DNA of 35,499 bases from REEP01 sp964517265 (GTDB lineage Bacteria > Pseudomonadota > Alphaproteobacteria > Rhodospirillales > Defluviicoccaceae). Both the position numbers and the translations under genes were made by a program. Below are positions 25,476 to 33,438 of the stretch, in pieces. Under the pieces are notes generated by a model. That model was not told the origin of the DNA, made no database searches, and worked only from the letters and a program-made list of their open reading frames with translations. Where the stretch lies: contig CAZFBS010000033.1 of NCBI GenBank assembly GCA_964517265.1, positions 1 through 35,499 of the forward strand. Reading direction: 5' to 3'. Every line of letters begins with the position of its first letter. Position 1 is the stretch's first letter.

Positions 25476-27401
25476 CTATTCGCTCACACTGATCTCTATC
25501 GCGACCGACAGCAGCTTGAACGGCAACGGCGTCTCTTGATGGACCAGCCAGGGCGGGCTGGTGCCGTCGGTACGCCAACCCAGCGTGCGCACCGTCTTGT
25601 CGCCGGTAAATGCTGCCGGGCGCTGATCCATACGATCGTGGCCGAACTGCTTGAAGGGCATGTCGATCGGGCCGTAGCCCACGTCAACCCGTAGTGCCGG
25701 CGTGTCCTGCAGCCGGAAGGTCATCGACACCGGACGGACTTTGCGGCCTTGCAGGCTTCCGCCCGCTCCCGCGATATTCACCGGCAGCGGTTGAACGAGG
25801 TGGCTATAGGCGAGACCGGCTTCGATCGATGACGCCGGCTCGCTCAGCGTAATGGATCCGCCGACCACCTTTTGATCGGCACGAACAGCACCATCGGCCA
25901 GAATCTTGACGGTCCGTCCTTCCAGATGAGCAAGCCCGGACCACGTCTTCTTGGGGCTGACGCTGGATCCGGTAAGCCCGCTGTCGACGTGGAGGCTGTC
26001 ATCAAAGATCTCAATGAAGATACTGCCGCCTCTGTCGATCAGCGCGTAAACCTCGTCGCCGGCCGCCGCCACGGCGAGAAATTTACCTTGCGTCTCCTGG
26101 AGGGTCCACGCCGCGACCTGCTCTGCCCTGAAGATGGTCAAGGTGCCCAGCGTGCCGTCGGCCATCACCACCTGGAGCAGCCTCTTCGTTTGATCGTAAT
26201 CCATGTCCACTGGGTCCTTGACGAGGTGCTGGGACACAATCGCGAGGTCAGAGGACTGGTAGGCTTGCTCAACATCTGCAAACAGGAATTCGCGGAGTTG
26301 GCCACTATTGCGGGGAACAAAAATGGTGGCTCCATCCACGTCGCGTGGCGCGACGCTGCGATCGGTCGGGGAGCCGACCCGCGTTTGGCGGTGGAGCTGA
26401 ATGTTGGTCGGCGTTAGGGGATCGCCGGTCACCATCCATTCCGCGCCCGAGGTGAAGACCTGCAGGTGCCGGCCGGAAAAGACGGCCCGGATCGCATTCA
26501 ACTGGTCGGAGAGGATGGAGAACGCGATCGCATCGTCATCGAGGCCCTCGCCCTGGTCGAAATTGAAAAGGTCGCCGGACTTCGACAGCCAGAGCCGATT
26601 GGGCAGGTCACGGGAACCTCCGATGACAAGGCGGCCCTGGTGGAACGTGACCGACGTCGGGTAGCCGCGCACAGGCGAGAATGTTTGCTCGGTCCAGTCC
26701 CGCGTCGGGGCGGTGTCGGCCAATTGTTCGAAAGCATGGGCATAGACATTGGCGCCGTTGAGGTACTGAGTGATCTGCAACTCCTTCCCCTGGATCCTCA
26801 GGCGCGTGCCGACATGCTCCGGCCGGAACGTCGAAATATCCTCCTGACCGGCGGCATCGCGCGCAATCAGGTGCACCGTTCCGGTGACGGCGGTTGATTG
26901 CAGGCTGGTCCCCGCCGGAGCGAACTTGTCGTGCGGTAGATGAATCCCGCCGTTGTCTGAAATCGCGAAGGTCCACGGCGAGATCCGCCAATCGGTGGCG
27001 CCGTGCCGGACGATCCGTTGCGCAGGCACCTCTGGATGGGCGATCAGCAAAGTATCCGCGCTTTGAGTCCAGCACAGCTGGCGCAGGTGATCGACGTGCC
27101 AGGGCGTGTTCAGTATGGCGACCAGCACGCCGTTCTGGTAGACGTCGACGAAGCCCTCGCTGAACGCCAGCAGATAGACCTGCTCGGTGTTGAACTCGAG
27201 CGGGACCAGACGCCCGCGCCCTCGTGCGGTGGCGACATAGCGCAATCCCGAGCGCCGGAACAGTCCCCCGGTCGGGTGCACATAGACGTTGCGGAGCCTC
27301 GTCGCGCCGTTCTCATGGGCTCTGAGGTCTCCTCTGCCGATCAGCCACGGCGACACCTCGCCGCTGGTGAAGCTGGTCTTGGCGATGCGCACGTGTGCCA
27401 T
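25476..27401 (-). CDS. Tail nozzle protein (gp12 / tail tubular B-like)
   Basis: A 641-residue beta-rich protein. The start (KTSFTSGEVSPWLIGRGDL, then ATRLRNVYVHPTGGLFRRSG) is the familiar opening of podoviral nozzle or stabilisation proteins. The middle contains PTSVTFHQGRLVIGGSRDLPN, QLNAIRAVFSGRHLQVFTSG and a proline-glycine-rich propeller-like region. It forms the distal tube of the short tail. T7 gp12 is about 794 residues, so this is a shorter version. The ATG at 27401 overlaps the stop of the gp11-like gene (ATGA), implying coupling. Confidence 0.85.
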   Translation of the reverse strand: MAHVRIAKTSFTSGEVSPWLIGRGDLRAHENGATRLRNVYVHPTGGLFRRSGLRYVATARGRGRLVPLEFNTEQVYLLAFSEGFVDVYQNGVLVAILNTPWHVDHLRQLCWTQSADTLLIAHPEVPAQRIVRHGATDWRISPWTFAISDNGGIHLPHDKFAPAGTSLQSTAVTGTVHLIARDAAGQEDISTFRPEHVGTRLRIQGKELQITQYLNGANVYAHAFEQLADTAPTRDWTEQTFSPVRGYPTSVTFHQGRLVIGGSRDLPNRLWLSKSGDLFNFDQGEGLDDDAIAFSILSDQLNAIRAVFSGRHLQVFTSGAEWMVTGDPLTPTNIQLHRQTRVGSPTDRSVAPRDVDGATIFVPRNSGQLREFLFADVEQAYQSSDLAIVSQHLVKDPVDMDYDQTKRLLQVVMADGTLGTLTIFRAEQVAAWTLQETQGKFLAVAAAGDEVYALIDRGGSIFIEIFDDSLHVDSGLTGSSVSPKKTWSGLAHLEGRTVKILADGAVRADQKVVGGSITLSEPASSIEAGLAYSHLVQPLPVNIAGAGGSLQGRKVRPVSMTFRLQDTPALRVDVGYGPIDMPFKQFGHDRMDQRPAAFTGDKTVRTLGWRTDGTSPPWLVHQETPLPFKLLSVAIEISVSE

Positions 27402-27970
27402 CAACCTCGTCCCTCCGTAAGCGTAAAATCCTCCAAGCGGGCGGGCGTGTCTTCCTGCGCATCCGTCAGCCGAGCCCGCCGCAGTTCCTCCTCCGCGATC
27501 TTGTGCAAGCTCGCCCAGCGGCTGGTGCTATCGGTGAGGGGAATGCAGAACTCCGCAGCGAGTCGCGCGATCAGGGCAAGATTGAAGAACGGTGGGAAAT
27601 CGGCTTCGGCCGCGCGATAGATGTATGTCAGCACGATGTCATTGGAATGAGTGCAGAGCGTGCGCTGCTGGATCCGGTAAGGCACGCCCCGGCCGCGGGT
27701 GCCTGCCCCGGCGGAGATGATGCGAAGACTGTCCTGTGGAAGCGGGTAGCAGTACGGGTAGTCGGCAACCGGCGAATCCGCCAGCTTGGCCAGCCTCTTC
27801 TGAGCGAGGGCGAAATTCCAGGGGTGCATGGATAACAAGCCATCCCGGATAGCCGGATAGATGCTCGCTGCGACGTGTGCCTCGGCGGTTCCCTCTTCGA
27901 AGGAACTGATGCTGTTGGCGCCGATCTTGATGAGCGCACGGGAGCAAAGGTCGATACTCGTGACAATCAC
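27401..27970 (-). CDS. Tail adaptor protein (gp11 / tail tubular A-like)
   Basis: A 189-residue protein, close to T7 gp11 (196). It opens SIDLCSRALIKIGANSISSFEEGTAEA and continues with ASIYPAIRDGLLSMHPWNFALAQ, characteristic of the gp11/gp4-type adaptor that joins the portal to the nozzle. The middle reads YPYCYPLPQDSLRI. The start is taken as GTG at 27970 (GGAG 7 bases upstream); an in-frame ATG at 28042 has no ribosome site. It overlaps the nozzle gene by 3 bases or so. Confidence 0.82.
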   Translation of the reverse strand: MIVTSIDLCSRALIKIGANSISSFEEGTAEAHVAASIYPAIRDGLLSMHPWNFALAQKRLAKLADSPVADYPYCYPLPQDSLRIISAGAGTRGRGVPYRIQQRTLCTHSNDIVLTYIYRAAEADFPPFFNLALIARLAAEFCIPLTDSTSRWASLHKIAEEELRRARLTDAQEDTPARLEDFTLTEGRG

Positions 27971-28159
27971 GGCACGTCTCCACAAGAGCTGCGTTTGCGT
28001 AGCGCCGGCGTCGAATGCGGCTGCCGGTTGCGCACGCGGCATGAGCGGTAGGTTCAGGAAAAATGGTCCGAGGATGCACCGGGAGGCGCCAGGGATCCTG
28101 GGTAACACCCAACACCTCAGCGGCCCCTTAAAACCGGCCGGCCCTGCATATCTGGGGAG

Positions 28160-28192
28160 GATGCTGACGGATGGGTGTCATCCGTCAGCATC
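28160..28192 (-). repeat. 13-bp hairpin sharing its core with the 24799 repeat
   Basis: GATGCTGACGGAT (28160-28172) and ATCCGTCAGCATC (28180-28192) form a perfect stem with a 7-base loop, 8-10 bases after the stop of the capsid-linked gene. The ten loop-proximal bases equal those of the 26-bp repeat at 24799-24857. The place right after the capsid genes recalls the late terminator after T7 gene 10, but no T-run follows. The surrounding 27971-28199 stretch holds nothing else that I recognise. Confidence 0.8.
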
Positions 28193-28199
28193 GAAAGGA

Positions 28200-28469
28200 C
28201 TAGTCGGTGTCGGCAACTCCGAACGCCGTCAGATCCGAAACATTGACGACGCCCCCGCTGTTGGAGCGGACGACGAAAATACCGCACTGGGCGGTGGCCG
28301 CCGTGTCGACATTGCCGATGATCATGTCGCCGACGCGGAGCATGTCGGCCGCCGAATTGAAATAGCCGTCCGTATCCACATCGGCGGCTTTATCGATCGT
28401 GCCATAGTGCCACAATGTAAAACCGTTGGCATAGGCAAGGACACTCAGGTTTCTGGAACTGTAGGCCAT
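28200..28469 (-). CDS. Small capsid-linked protein (possible decoration protein)
   Basis: An 89-residue protein (opening MAYSSRNLSVLAYANGFTLW, with AADMLRVGDMIIGN and a closing GVVNVSDLTAFGVAD). It seems to be a small beta-rich domain. It follows the major capsid gene by 17 bases on the same transcript, where many phages encode a decoration or head-fibre protein. I have an impression of similar proteins next to capsid genes in other alphaproteobacterial prophages. The exact role is inferred from place. AGAGGA lies about 7 bases before the ATG. Confidence 0.65.
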   Translation of the reverse strand: MAYSSRNLSVLAYANGFTLWHYGTIDKAADVDTDGYFNSAADMLRVGDMIIGNVDTAATAQCGIFVVRSNSGGVVNVSDLTAFGVADTD

Positions 28470-28486
28470 CGTGAAATCCTCTCTTC

Positions 28487-29305
28487 TCAGCTTTCGGCGC
28501 AGGGCAGCGCGACGACCCCGGTCGGGTCGATCAGGCAGGCGCCCTGGCTCATCATGTTGTTGATGAAGTGAGCCGCACGGTCCCCGTGCCAGGTGATGTC
28601 GGTCTTGACCTCGGAGCCGATCGCATGACCGATGGCAGTCTTGTGGTACCAGAAGCACTTGCGGATGCCCGCCGCCTTCGGCAGGCCCGAATGCGGCATC
28701 CAGAGGGTTCCGAGCCACCGTTTGGCCTGGGTTCCCCTCCACGGCAACTCGTCGTCGCCGACATAATCGGCATTGGCGAACTCCGGGATCGTCAGCAGCT
28801 GGCTCCACTGCTTCCAGCCGACGATCGCGAAGCGCTGACCGTCGTCGGGAACATCGCTCTCCCCCAGCGACTCAAACGCGGTCAGCACCTTGTCACGGGT
28901 CAACCCTTCGCTGTCGCTGCCGACGAGGTTGGCCGAAGTCGCCAGCTGCGCGATGATCAACTCGTCGGTTTTTCTGCCGAGGGCGTAGGCGCCGGCCTTG
29001 GCCACGACCTGCTGCTCATTGATGTTGGTCTTGAGTTCGTCGAGCTTGTCGACCCAATCGCCGGCGTAGTAATCCTGAAGAACGCATTCCACCGAGTCAT
29101 GATCGACATTCATGACCGGAACCTTGCCGTGCCGCGCCTTGGTATTCGCGGTACCTTTGCCGACCTTCTGGAACGTCGTTGTGGATCCGACGATGTTCGC
29201 TTTGGTGCGGACGCTGTTTCGGAGCTTTGCACCCATCTGCTGGTACTGGACGTGAACTTCGGCTTCGAAGTTCTTAACGAAAGCCAATTCGACGTGCGTG
29301 GACAT
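28487..29305 (-). CDS. Phage major capsid protein
   Basis: A 272-residue protein that would build the icosahedral head. It begins MSTHVELAFVKNFEAEVHV and includes GSTTTFQKVGKG, DYYAGDWVDKLDELKTN, FAIVGWKQWSQLLTIPEFA and a C-terminal TDITWHGDRAAHFINNMMSQG, the pattern of the podoviral Phage_capsid_2-type coat proteins. The ATG at 29305 has AGGAGA about 7 bases upstream; a longer frame to 29398 has no support. It lies downstream of the scaffold gene, the normal order. The length is modest for an HK97-fold coat protein but within the family's range. Confidence 0.85.
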   Translation of the reverse strand: MSTHVELAFVKNFEAEVHVQYQQMGAKLRNSVRTKANIVGSTTTFQKVGKGTANTKARHGKVPVMNVDHDSVECVLQDYYAGDWVDKLDELKTNINEQQVVAKAGAYALGRKTDELIIAQLATSANLVGSDSEGLTRDKVLTAFESLGESDVPDDGQRFAIVGWKQWSQLLTIPEFANADYVGDDELPWRGTQAKRWLGTLWMPHSGLPKAAGIRKCFWYHKTAIGHAIGSEVKTDITWHGDRAAHFINNMMSQGACLIDPTGVVALPCAES

Positions 29306-29571
29306 GCACGAGTCTCCTGTTGCTGCCTGCGTGGCGGGTTCAGTACATGCCGTGCGTCCGGTTCTGGGCGAACCGCCGGACGCGGCGGGCGGTATCAAGG
29401 CCGGGCCTTAGGGGATCGATGGCACCTGTGGTTTTCCGGCCGGAACACACTCCGGCGGCCAGTGGCGCCGGATAACGATTGAGAAGCGGATTCGACGGCG
29501 TCTCGCGCTAGCGGCTTGGCTGGCGGAGCCAGTTCAGGTGCCGCGGCAACTGCTCATGCCGGGGAACCGGA
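29306..29571 (-). other. Structured leader between scaffold and capsid genes
   Basis: This 266-base gap holds no convincing gene. On the minus strand it carries a 6-bp hairpin (GCCGGA-N6-TCCGGC, 29439-29456) and a GC-rich segment at about 29360-29395 with alternative pairings (CCGCCG/CGGCGG, GTCCGG/CCGGAC). It could be a structured 5' leader or processing region that raises capsid output. I saw no clear promoter. Confidence 0.35.
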
Positions 29572-30306
29572 TCAGGGGTAGAGCTTGCGAAATCCCTGAC
29601 GCACCTTGTCGATGAAGGAAGCATCCTGATCCCGCCAATAGCGCGGATCGCGCATCCACTCTTTCAGTTCGGCCTCGCTTGGGGTTGCGCTGGCGGTGGA
29701 CCCGCCATGCACCAGAGCGGGTTCCCGCTCCGTCATCATTCGGTGCATCGCGAGAACGCCTTCGGATGTCGTTGCCAGTGCCTCGAACACTTGGCTCGGC
29801 AGGGAAGACTTGCCCCAGGCCGCGATCTGCCGCGATGCCTCACGCCATTTTTCTGCGCCTCCGAAATGATCGACAAGGCGCGCGATCTGGCTGTCTGCCT
29901 CGAACACCGCCGCAACTTCGGCGATCATCGGGGTCAGTCGTTCGGTGGCGAGATCATATACCAGCTGGGCCTGCTGGCGGGTGAAACCGGCCGCATGCAG
30001 GCGCGCGTTGATCTCCGGGTCGCTCTGCAAAAGCGGATCGTCCAGTTCGAGCCCGTATTCCTCGGGAGACGGCGGAACGTCGAGAGAGGCGATGCTGCCC
30101 AGTTTGCGCTCGAGCTCGATGTAGGATTTGAGCAGAGCCTCCGTTCGCATGTCACCGCGCTCGCTATCCCAGAACTTTTCGGGAATGTCATGAGGCCGCT
30201 GCGGAATCTCGCGGCTTGGTACTGGCTGATCGTGTGCTGCGGGAGCGTCTGCCTCGGGTTCTGCGGCAGCCAGTTCGCTGCCGGCCTCAAGAAGATTATC
30301 GGTCAT
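29572..30306 (-). CDS. Capsid scaffolding protein
   Basis: A 244-residue acidic, largely helical protein. It has a disordered Ala/Glu/Pro-rich N-terminus, then the scaffold signature IPEKFWDSERGDMRTEALLK with SYIELERKLG, a PSPEEYGLELDD segment and a helical core. The C-terminus is short and charged (MRDPRYWRDQDASFIDKVRQ), the region that usually binds coat protein. Such proteins guide shell assembly and then leave. The ATG at 30306 has AAGGAAA upstream and overlaps the Bbp19-like gene. The assignment is good by sequence and by position between portal and capsid. Confidence 0.85.
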   Translation of the reverse strand: MTDNLLEAGSELAAAEPEADAPAAHDQPVPSREIPQRPHDIPEKFWDSERGDMRTEALLKSYIELERKLGSIASLDVPPSPEEYGLELDDPLLQSDPEINARLHAAGFTRQQAQLVYDLATERLTPMIAEVAAVFEADSQIARLVDHFGGAEKWREASRQIAAWGKSSLPSQVFEALATTSEGVLAMHRMMTEREPALVHGGSTASATPSEAELKEWMRDPRYWRDQDASFIDKVRQGFRKLYP

Positions 30307-30638
30307 GGTTGGTTTCCTTCTTTCTCGCGCTCCCCGCCGTGGGAGAAAATTCCTGCCACGGCAGACTTGTGACGGGCTCGCTCCACGAGCCCGCAAATGT
30401 ACGCGACGAGCTGGCGCTGCCCCTCGACGTAGCGCAACAAAGTGTCGGGGCTCTCTGGTCCCAGAGCGCGTTCCAGGGTGAGGGCGCGTAGGTGTCTCAG
30501 CACGCGCTCCCCATGGCTTCCGCGGAAGCAGATGGCAAATGCGTGCGCCAGTTCGGTATCGGCATCTTCAGCCGCGGCCACATCCTTTGGGCTCGGGCTC
30601 TTCGTCTCCAGCCATTGCCAACCCTCAGCGGAGGTCAT
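30303..30638 (-). CDS. Bbp19-like phage protein
   Basis: A 111-residue protein with the segment FRGSHGERVLRHLRALTLE, then PDTLLRYVEGQRQLVAYI, which resembles the Bbp19 family of Bordetella phage BPP-1-like podoviruses: a short helical domain with an EGxR motif. The function is unknown; it always sits near portal and scaffold genes. The ATG overlaps the portal stop and its own stop overlaps the scaffold start, so it is translationally coupled on both sides. Confidence 0.7.
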   Translation of the reverse strand: MTSAEGWQWLETKSPSPKDVAAAEDADTELAHAFAICFRGSHGERVLRHLRALTLERALGPESPDTLLRYVEGQRQLVAYICGLVERARHKSAVAGIFSHGGEREKEGNQP

Positions 30639-32230
30639 CGCTTTGCCTCCGGGCCAGTGAACGCCATCACTTCATCCGCTACGGCGGCCAAGTCCGACAC
30701 GACACCGTCGGCAATTGCTGGTGAGCCGAGCAGGTCGCCGACGGCAACTGCGTCAAGGGGCATTTGATCGGGGCTCCGCATGATCTCACCTGGCACGCCG
30801 AGCGTTTGGCCGAGCCAGCGGGCGGCAGCAGCCTGATCGACGACAGCCATGCCTTGGGCGCCCAGCTCCTTGACGGCGTTCAACCAGAGCAGGGTATTCT
30901 GCGCATCCTGCTGTGCCTGATAGCGTGCCGGCGCTGCTTTGTATTCAAGGACGACTGTGCGTCCGTCGATCGGCAAGTCGGCGATTTCTCCCCGCCGCGC
31001 CAGAATCGCGTGGGCGCGATGGACCAGCGGCGTCAGCAGTTCCGTCTGGAGCCTGCCGAACGTCGCTCCCAGAATGCGCGCCGTTTCCGCCGCACGTTGG
31101 AGGACTTCCGTCGCGGTCATCCGTGGGCTGTCGACCTGGCCAAGTTGGTCGACGAACAATGCCTTGCGGATCCGTCCCCGCAATTGCTCCAGAACCAGTT
31201 CGGAGACATCGAACCGGCCCGGCGCTTCGAGCGGGCGCAGTCCAGCCGATCCCACCGCCTTGGGAATGATCGTGCCGGGAACCAGCTTGATCGTCGCCGG
31301 ATTGATGACGCCGTCGTCGTCCGCTTGCCAGATGCCGGTGACAGCGATCGAGGCGTTCTTCAGCACGAGTTCGACCACCTTGTTGGCGGTCTTGATGTCG
31401 GGAAGAGCCTTCATCACCGGAGAACGGCCATAGATCTCTCCGGGCGCCTTGAGCCAGCGAAAGTTGATAAAGGGCGCCGAGGAGAAGATGCCTCGTGCGA
31501 GTACTACGGGGTCCTTCGTTTCCGCCGCACCCTTATCGACGATTGCGAGGTAGGCGTACCCGAGCCGATCAGGGATCACGGCCTCCAGAACAGCAATCCG
31601 CACATCGGGTTTTTCGCCGATCTCTCGCATCAGCGACTCGGCCGCGCGTGCTCCGGGAAAACGCTCGAGCAGGTTCGCCGCGCTCAACTCGCTGCAGCGA
31701 AACGTTGTATCGAGTCGTCCGCCGGCGCCTTCCTCGACGGCTACCTGCGATAACGGAACTGCCGCAAAACGGAACGCGGAGAAATCCCCCGGTGGAGCCT
31801 CTTCGAACATCAGCGAAGCCGTTCCGGCGGTTGCAAGGTCAAGGAAGCATTGATGAATTTCGACCGCGAAGTTGGATCGATCGAAATGGGAGAGCAGAAC
31901 CCGCGTGCTTCGCTCCAATTCGGCTGCCAAGTCGCGCCGGCCGCTGGCTTCGGCATCGGGGCCCGGGGCGATGCTGAACCATCGCGCCCACGGCGGTGTC
32001 AACTGGCTCATCAGGCTCGCCGCCAATTGGTCCACGGCGTCGGGCGCGGTCCCGTCAAACAGCCGATCGGTGGTCCGCTCGCCGGGACGCCGCGGGGAGA
32101 TAATGCCTCCGCGGTGCGGCAAGGCATATTCATAGCACTCGTCCCACAGGCTCTCCCATGCCGAACGCGAGGTTCTGGCGCGGCGGTAGCGCTCTTGGAT
32201 GGTTTTCGGATCGAACTGTGCCATGGTCAT
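30635..32230 (-). CDS. Phage portal (head-tail connector) protein
   Basis: A 531-residue protein of the T7-type head-to-tail connector family. The start reads IQERYRRARTSRSAWESLWDECYEYALP, followed by TDRLFDGTAPDAVDQLAASLMSQLTPP. The middle has PFINFRWLKAPGEIYGRSPVMKALPDIKTAN, with ALFVDQLGQVDSPRMTATEV after it. The length is close to T7 gp8 (536). It makes the dodecameric ring through which DNA enters. The ATG at 32230 (or 32224) overlaps the upstream gene's stop. The C-terminus is Ala-rich and ends at the Bbp19-like overlap. Confidence 0.92.
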   Translation of the reverse strand: MTMAQFDPKTIQERYRRARTSRSAWESLWDECYEYALPHRGGIISPRRPGERTTDRLFDGTAPDAVDQLAASLMSQLTPPWARWFSIAPGPDAEASGRRDLAAELERSTRVLLSHFDRSNFAVEIHQCFLDLATAGTASLMFEEAPPGDFSAFRFAAVPLSQVAVEEGAGGRLDTTFRCSELSAANLLERFPGARAAESLMREIGEKPDVRIAVLEAVIPDRLGYAYLAIVDKGAAETKDPVVLARGIFSSAPFINFRWLKAPGEIYGRSPVMKALPDIKTANKVVELVLKNASIAVTGIWQADDDGVINPATIKLVPGTIIPKAVGSAGLRPLEAPGRFDVSELVLEQLRGRIRKALFVDQLGQVDSPRMTATEVLQRAAETARILGATFGRLQTELLTPLVHRAHAILARRGEIADLPIDGRTVVLEYKAAPARYQAQQDAQNTLLWLNAVKELGAQGMAVVDQAAAARWLGQTLGVPGEIMRSPDQMPLDAVAVGDLLGSPAIADGVVSDLAAVADEVMAFTGPEAKR

Positions 32231-32478
32231 TCGCCCAGCAGGGATTTGCGTTGAAGCGTATTGTCGCTCAGCAACAACAGCCCGCGAGGCGAGGTTGCCA
32301 TCGTTCCCGCCAAGCCACGTTGGCGGCGGGCCAGGGCGTCCAGCCGCCTGCGCCGTTCTACGTCCTCGGCGCTCACTGCCGGTTCAGCGGCGGGCACGCT
32401 AGGCGGACTCGGCGGCGGCGCGGCGGCGACCGGTAGTGGTACCGACACAGGCGGCGGTGGGCGGAACAAGCTTCCCAT
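32227..32478 (-). CDS. Small proline-rich protein before the portal gene
   Basis: An 83-residue protein: N-terminal half of Pro/Ala/Val low complexity (residues 6-36), then a basic helix (DVERRRRLDALARRQRGL) and a C-terminal GTMATSPRGLLLLSD with a final RKSLLGE. It resembles small proteins that precede portal genes in phages; the C-terminal motif seems conserved, but I know no function. GAGGAG is 8 bases before the ATG at 32478. It is the first gene after the promoter at 32562-32590 and overlaps the portal start. Confidence 0.7.
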   Translation of the reverse strand: MGSLFRPPPPVSVPLPVAAAPPPSPPSVPAAEPAVSAEDVERRRRLDALARRQRGLAGTMATSPRGLLLLSDNTLQRKSLLGE

Positions 32479-32561
32479 TGAGCACTCCTCTGTGGGCAGG
32501 AAAGGACAACGTGCCTTGAGCGTCTTGCCGCCGAAGCGCACCTCTCCCGTTCGTGAGGGTA

Positions 32562-32590
32562 CTTATAGGAAAAAATACTTAATCCGTCAA
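32562..32590 (-). promoter_or_regulatory. Promoter of the portal-capsid genes
   Basis: On the minus strand TTGACG (32590-32585) is followed by exactly 17 bases and TATAAG (32567-32562), giving a start point near 32555. TGACGGAT, found also in the two cluster hairpins, overlaps the -35 box. Direct repeats of TAAGTA flank the -10 box. Confidence 0.62.
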
Positions 32591-32601
32591 TGAAATTATT
32601 C

Positions 32602-33018
32602 TTATGCTGCTGAAGAGAGGTGGCGGTACAGTTGCCAGGGCGTGTTGACCGAGCGGGCGTGAATGCCGAGGACGCGCTTCACTGCTTCCACACATGTAAA
32701 AGGTCGGAAAGGAGCGATCCGAAGCGGAGCCGCACGCACCTGGGTCGCCACCACCGTCAGCCCGTGCTGACGATACCAACTGGCGAGATCGGCGGCCATG
32801 TCGCGATCGATCACCAGCAGATCCGTCCGGTGGCAAAGGGGATCACAAATGATCCAATGGCCGGTTCGGCAAACGGCCACGAAGCAGTGGCGGAACCCGG
32901 GCTTGAGGACCTTGAGGCAGCTGAGGCAGGTATCGCCGGTAAAGACGACGAGCGCCGGAGCGGGGCCAGCGGAGGATGCAGCCTTGGCCCAAGGATCTCC
33001 TTCGAGTTTAGCGCTCAT
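32602..33018 (-). CDS. Possible permuted papain-fold hydrolase
   Basis: A 138-residue protein. After a short N-terminus come LKPGFRHCFVAV, WIICDPLCHRTDLLVID, and near the C-terminus PFTCVEAVKRVLGI. A histidine in a beta-strand followed much later by a cysteine at a helix start is the order seen in circularly permuted papain-like (LRAT/NlpC-related) enzymes. I infer a possible cysteine peptidase or amidase, with His in FRHC and Cys in FTCVE as the candidate pair. It overlaps the upstream gene (ATGA). It might act in cell-wall passage or release, or have lost activity. Confidence 0.6.
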   Translation of the reverse strand: MSAKLEGDPWAKAASSAGPAPALVVFTGDTCLSCLKVLKPGFRHCFVAVCRTGHWIICDPLCHRTDLLVIDRDMAADLASWYRQHGLTVVATQVRAAPLRIAPFRPFTCVEAVKRVLGIHARSVNTPWQLYRHLSSAA

Positions 33019-33380
33019 GCAACGATTCCCTTGGCGCGCAAGGCGGCCCCGAGATGTCTCATGGCTTCCTGCCAAAGGCGCGCCGCACGTTCTTGGTCGT
33101 CTTGACGTGGGTCCGGTGGCCGACCGAGAAGACCGAAGGTGCCAAGAACTGTCAGATGTTCGCGCTGCAGGATCCTTTCGTTCTCCATCCTGATCACCGC
33201 TCTGTAGATGTCGTCCGGATCGCAGGGTCGCTCGATGCTGGCGGTTGCGAGCCGGCGGAACGTTCCTCCCTCCCGGCGGATGCGTTGACACCTGACAAAC
33301 CAGAACCACGCTTCCTCCGCGCTCCGGAACGGTGTCGCCGACGTCGTTTCCTCAGGCGATGGATGGTAACGCCGGCGCAT
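33015..33380 (-). CDS. First gene of the phage cluster, helical protein of unknown role
   Basis: A 121-residue helical, basic protein: SAEEAWFWFVRCQRIRREGG, then ERPCDPDDIYRAVIRMEN, then HLTVLGTFGLLGRPPDPR, and a final LWQEAMRHLGAALRAKGIVA. The combination looks like a known small protein accompanying alphaproteobacterial phage gene sets, but no function is known to me. A DNA- or RNA-binding early regulator is conceivable from its charge and lead position. The ATG at 33380 has GGAG upstream; the gene runs from the promoter near 33411-33438. Confidence 0.65.
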   Translation of the reverse strand: MRRRYHPSPEETTSATPFRSAEEAWFWFVRCQRIRREGGTFRRLATASIERPCDPDDIYRAVIRMENERILQREHLTVLGTFGLLGRPPDPRQDDQERAARLWQEAMRHLGAALRAKGIVA

Positions 33381-33410
33381 CAAGATTTCTCCGCAGCAAA
33401 GACGCCTGTT

Positions 33411-33438
33411 TATCTATCGGAATATGACCCTATGTCAA
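33411..33438 (-). promoter_or_regulatory. Promoter at the head of the phage cluster
   Basis: The minus strand has a perfect TTGACA (33438-33433), then 16 bases and TAGATA (33416-33411), or 18 bases and GATAAA (33414-33409). The -35 box is good but the -10 weak, as in promoters that need an activator or are kept low. The -35 box overlaps the dyad at 33430-33449. Confidence 0.55.

Noticed and set aside
29439..29456. Hairpin in the scaffold-capsid gap as a terminator
   Set aside because: The stem is short and no T-run follows; the capsid gene must be transcribed through it.
30764..31753. 329-codon plus-strand frame opposite the portal gene
   Set aside because: The portal protein on the minus strand is well supported and the plus frame has no recognisable features.
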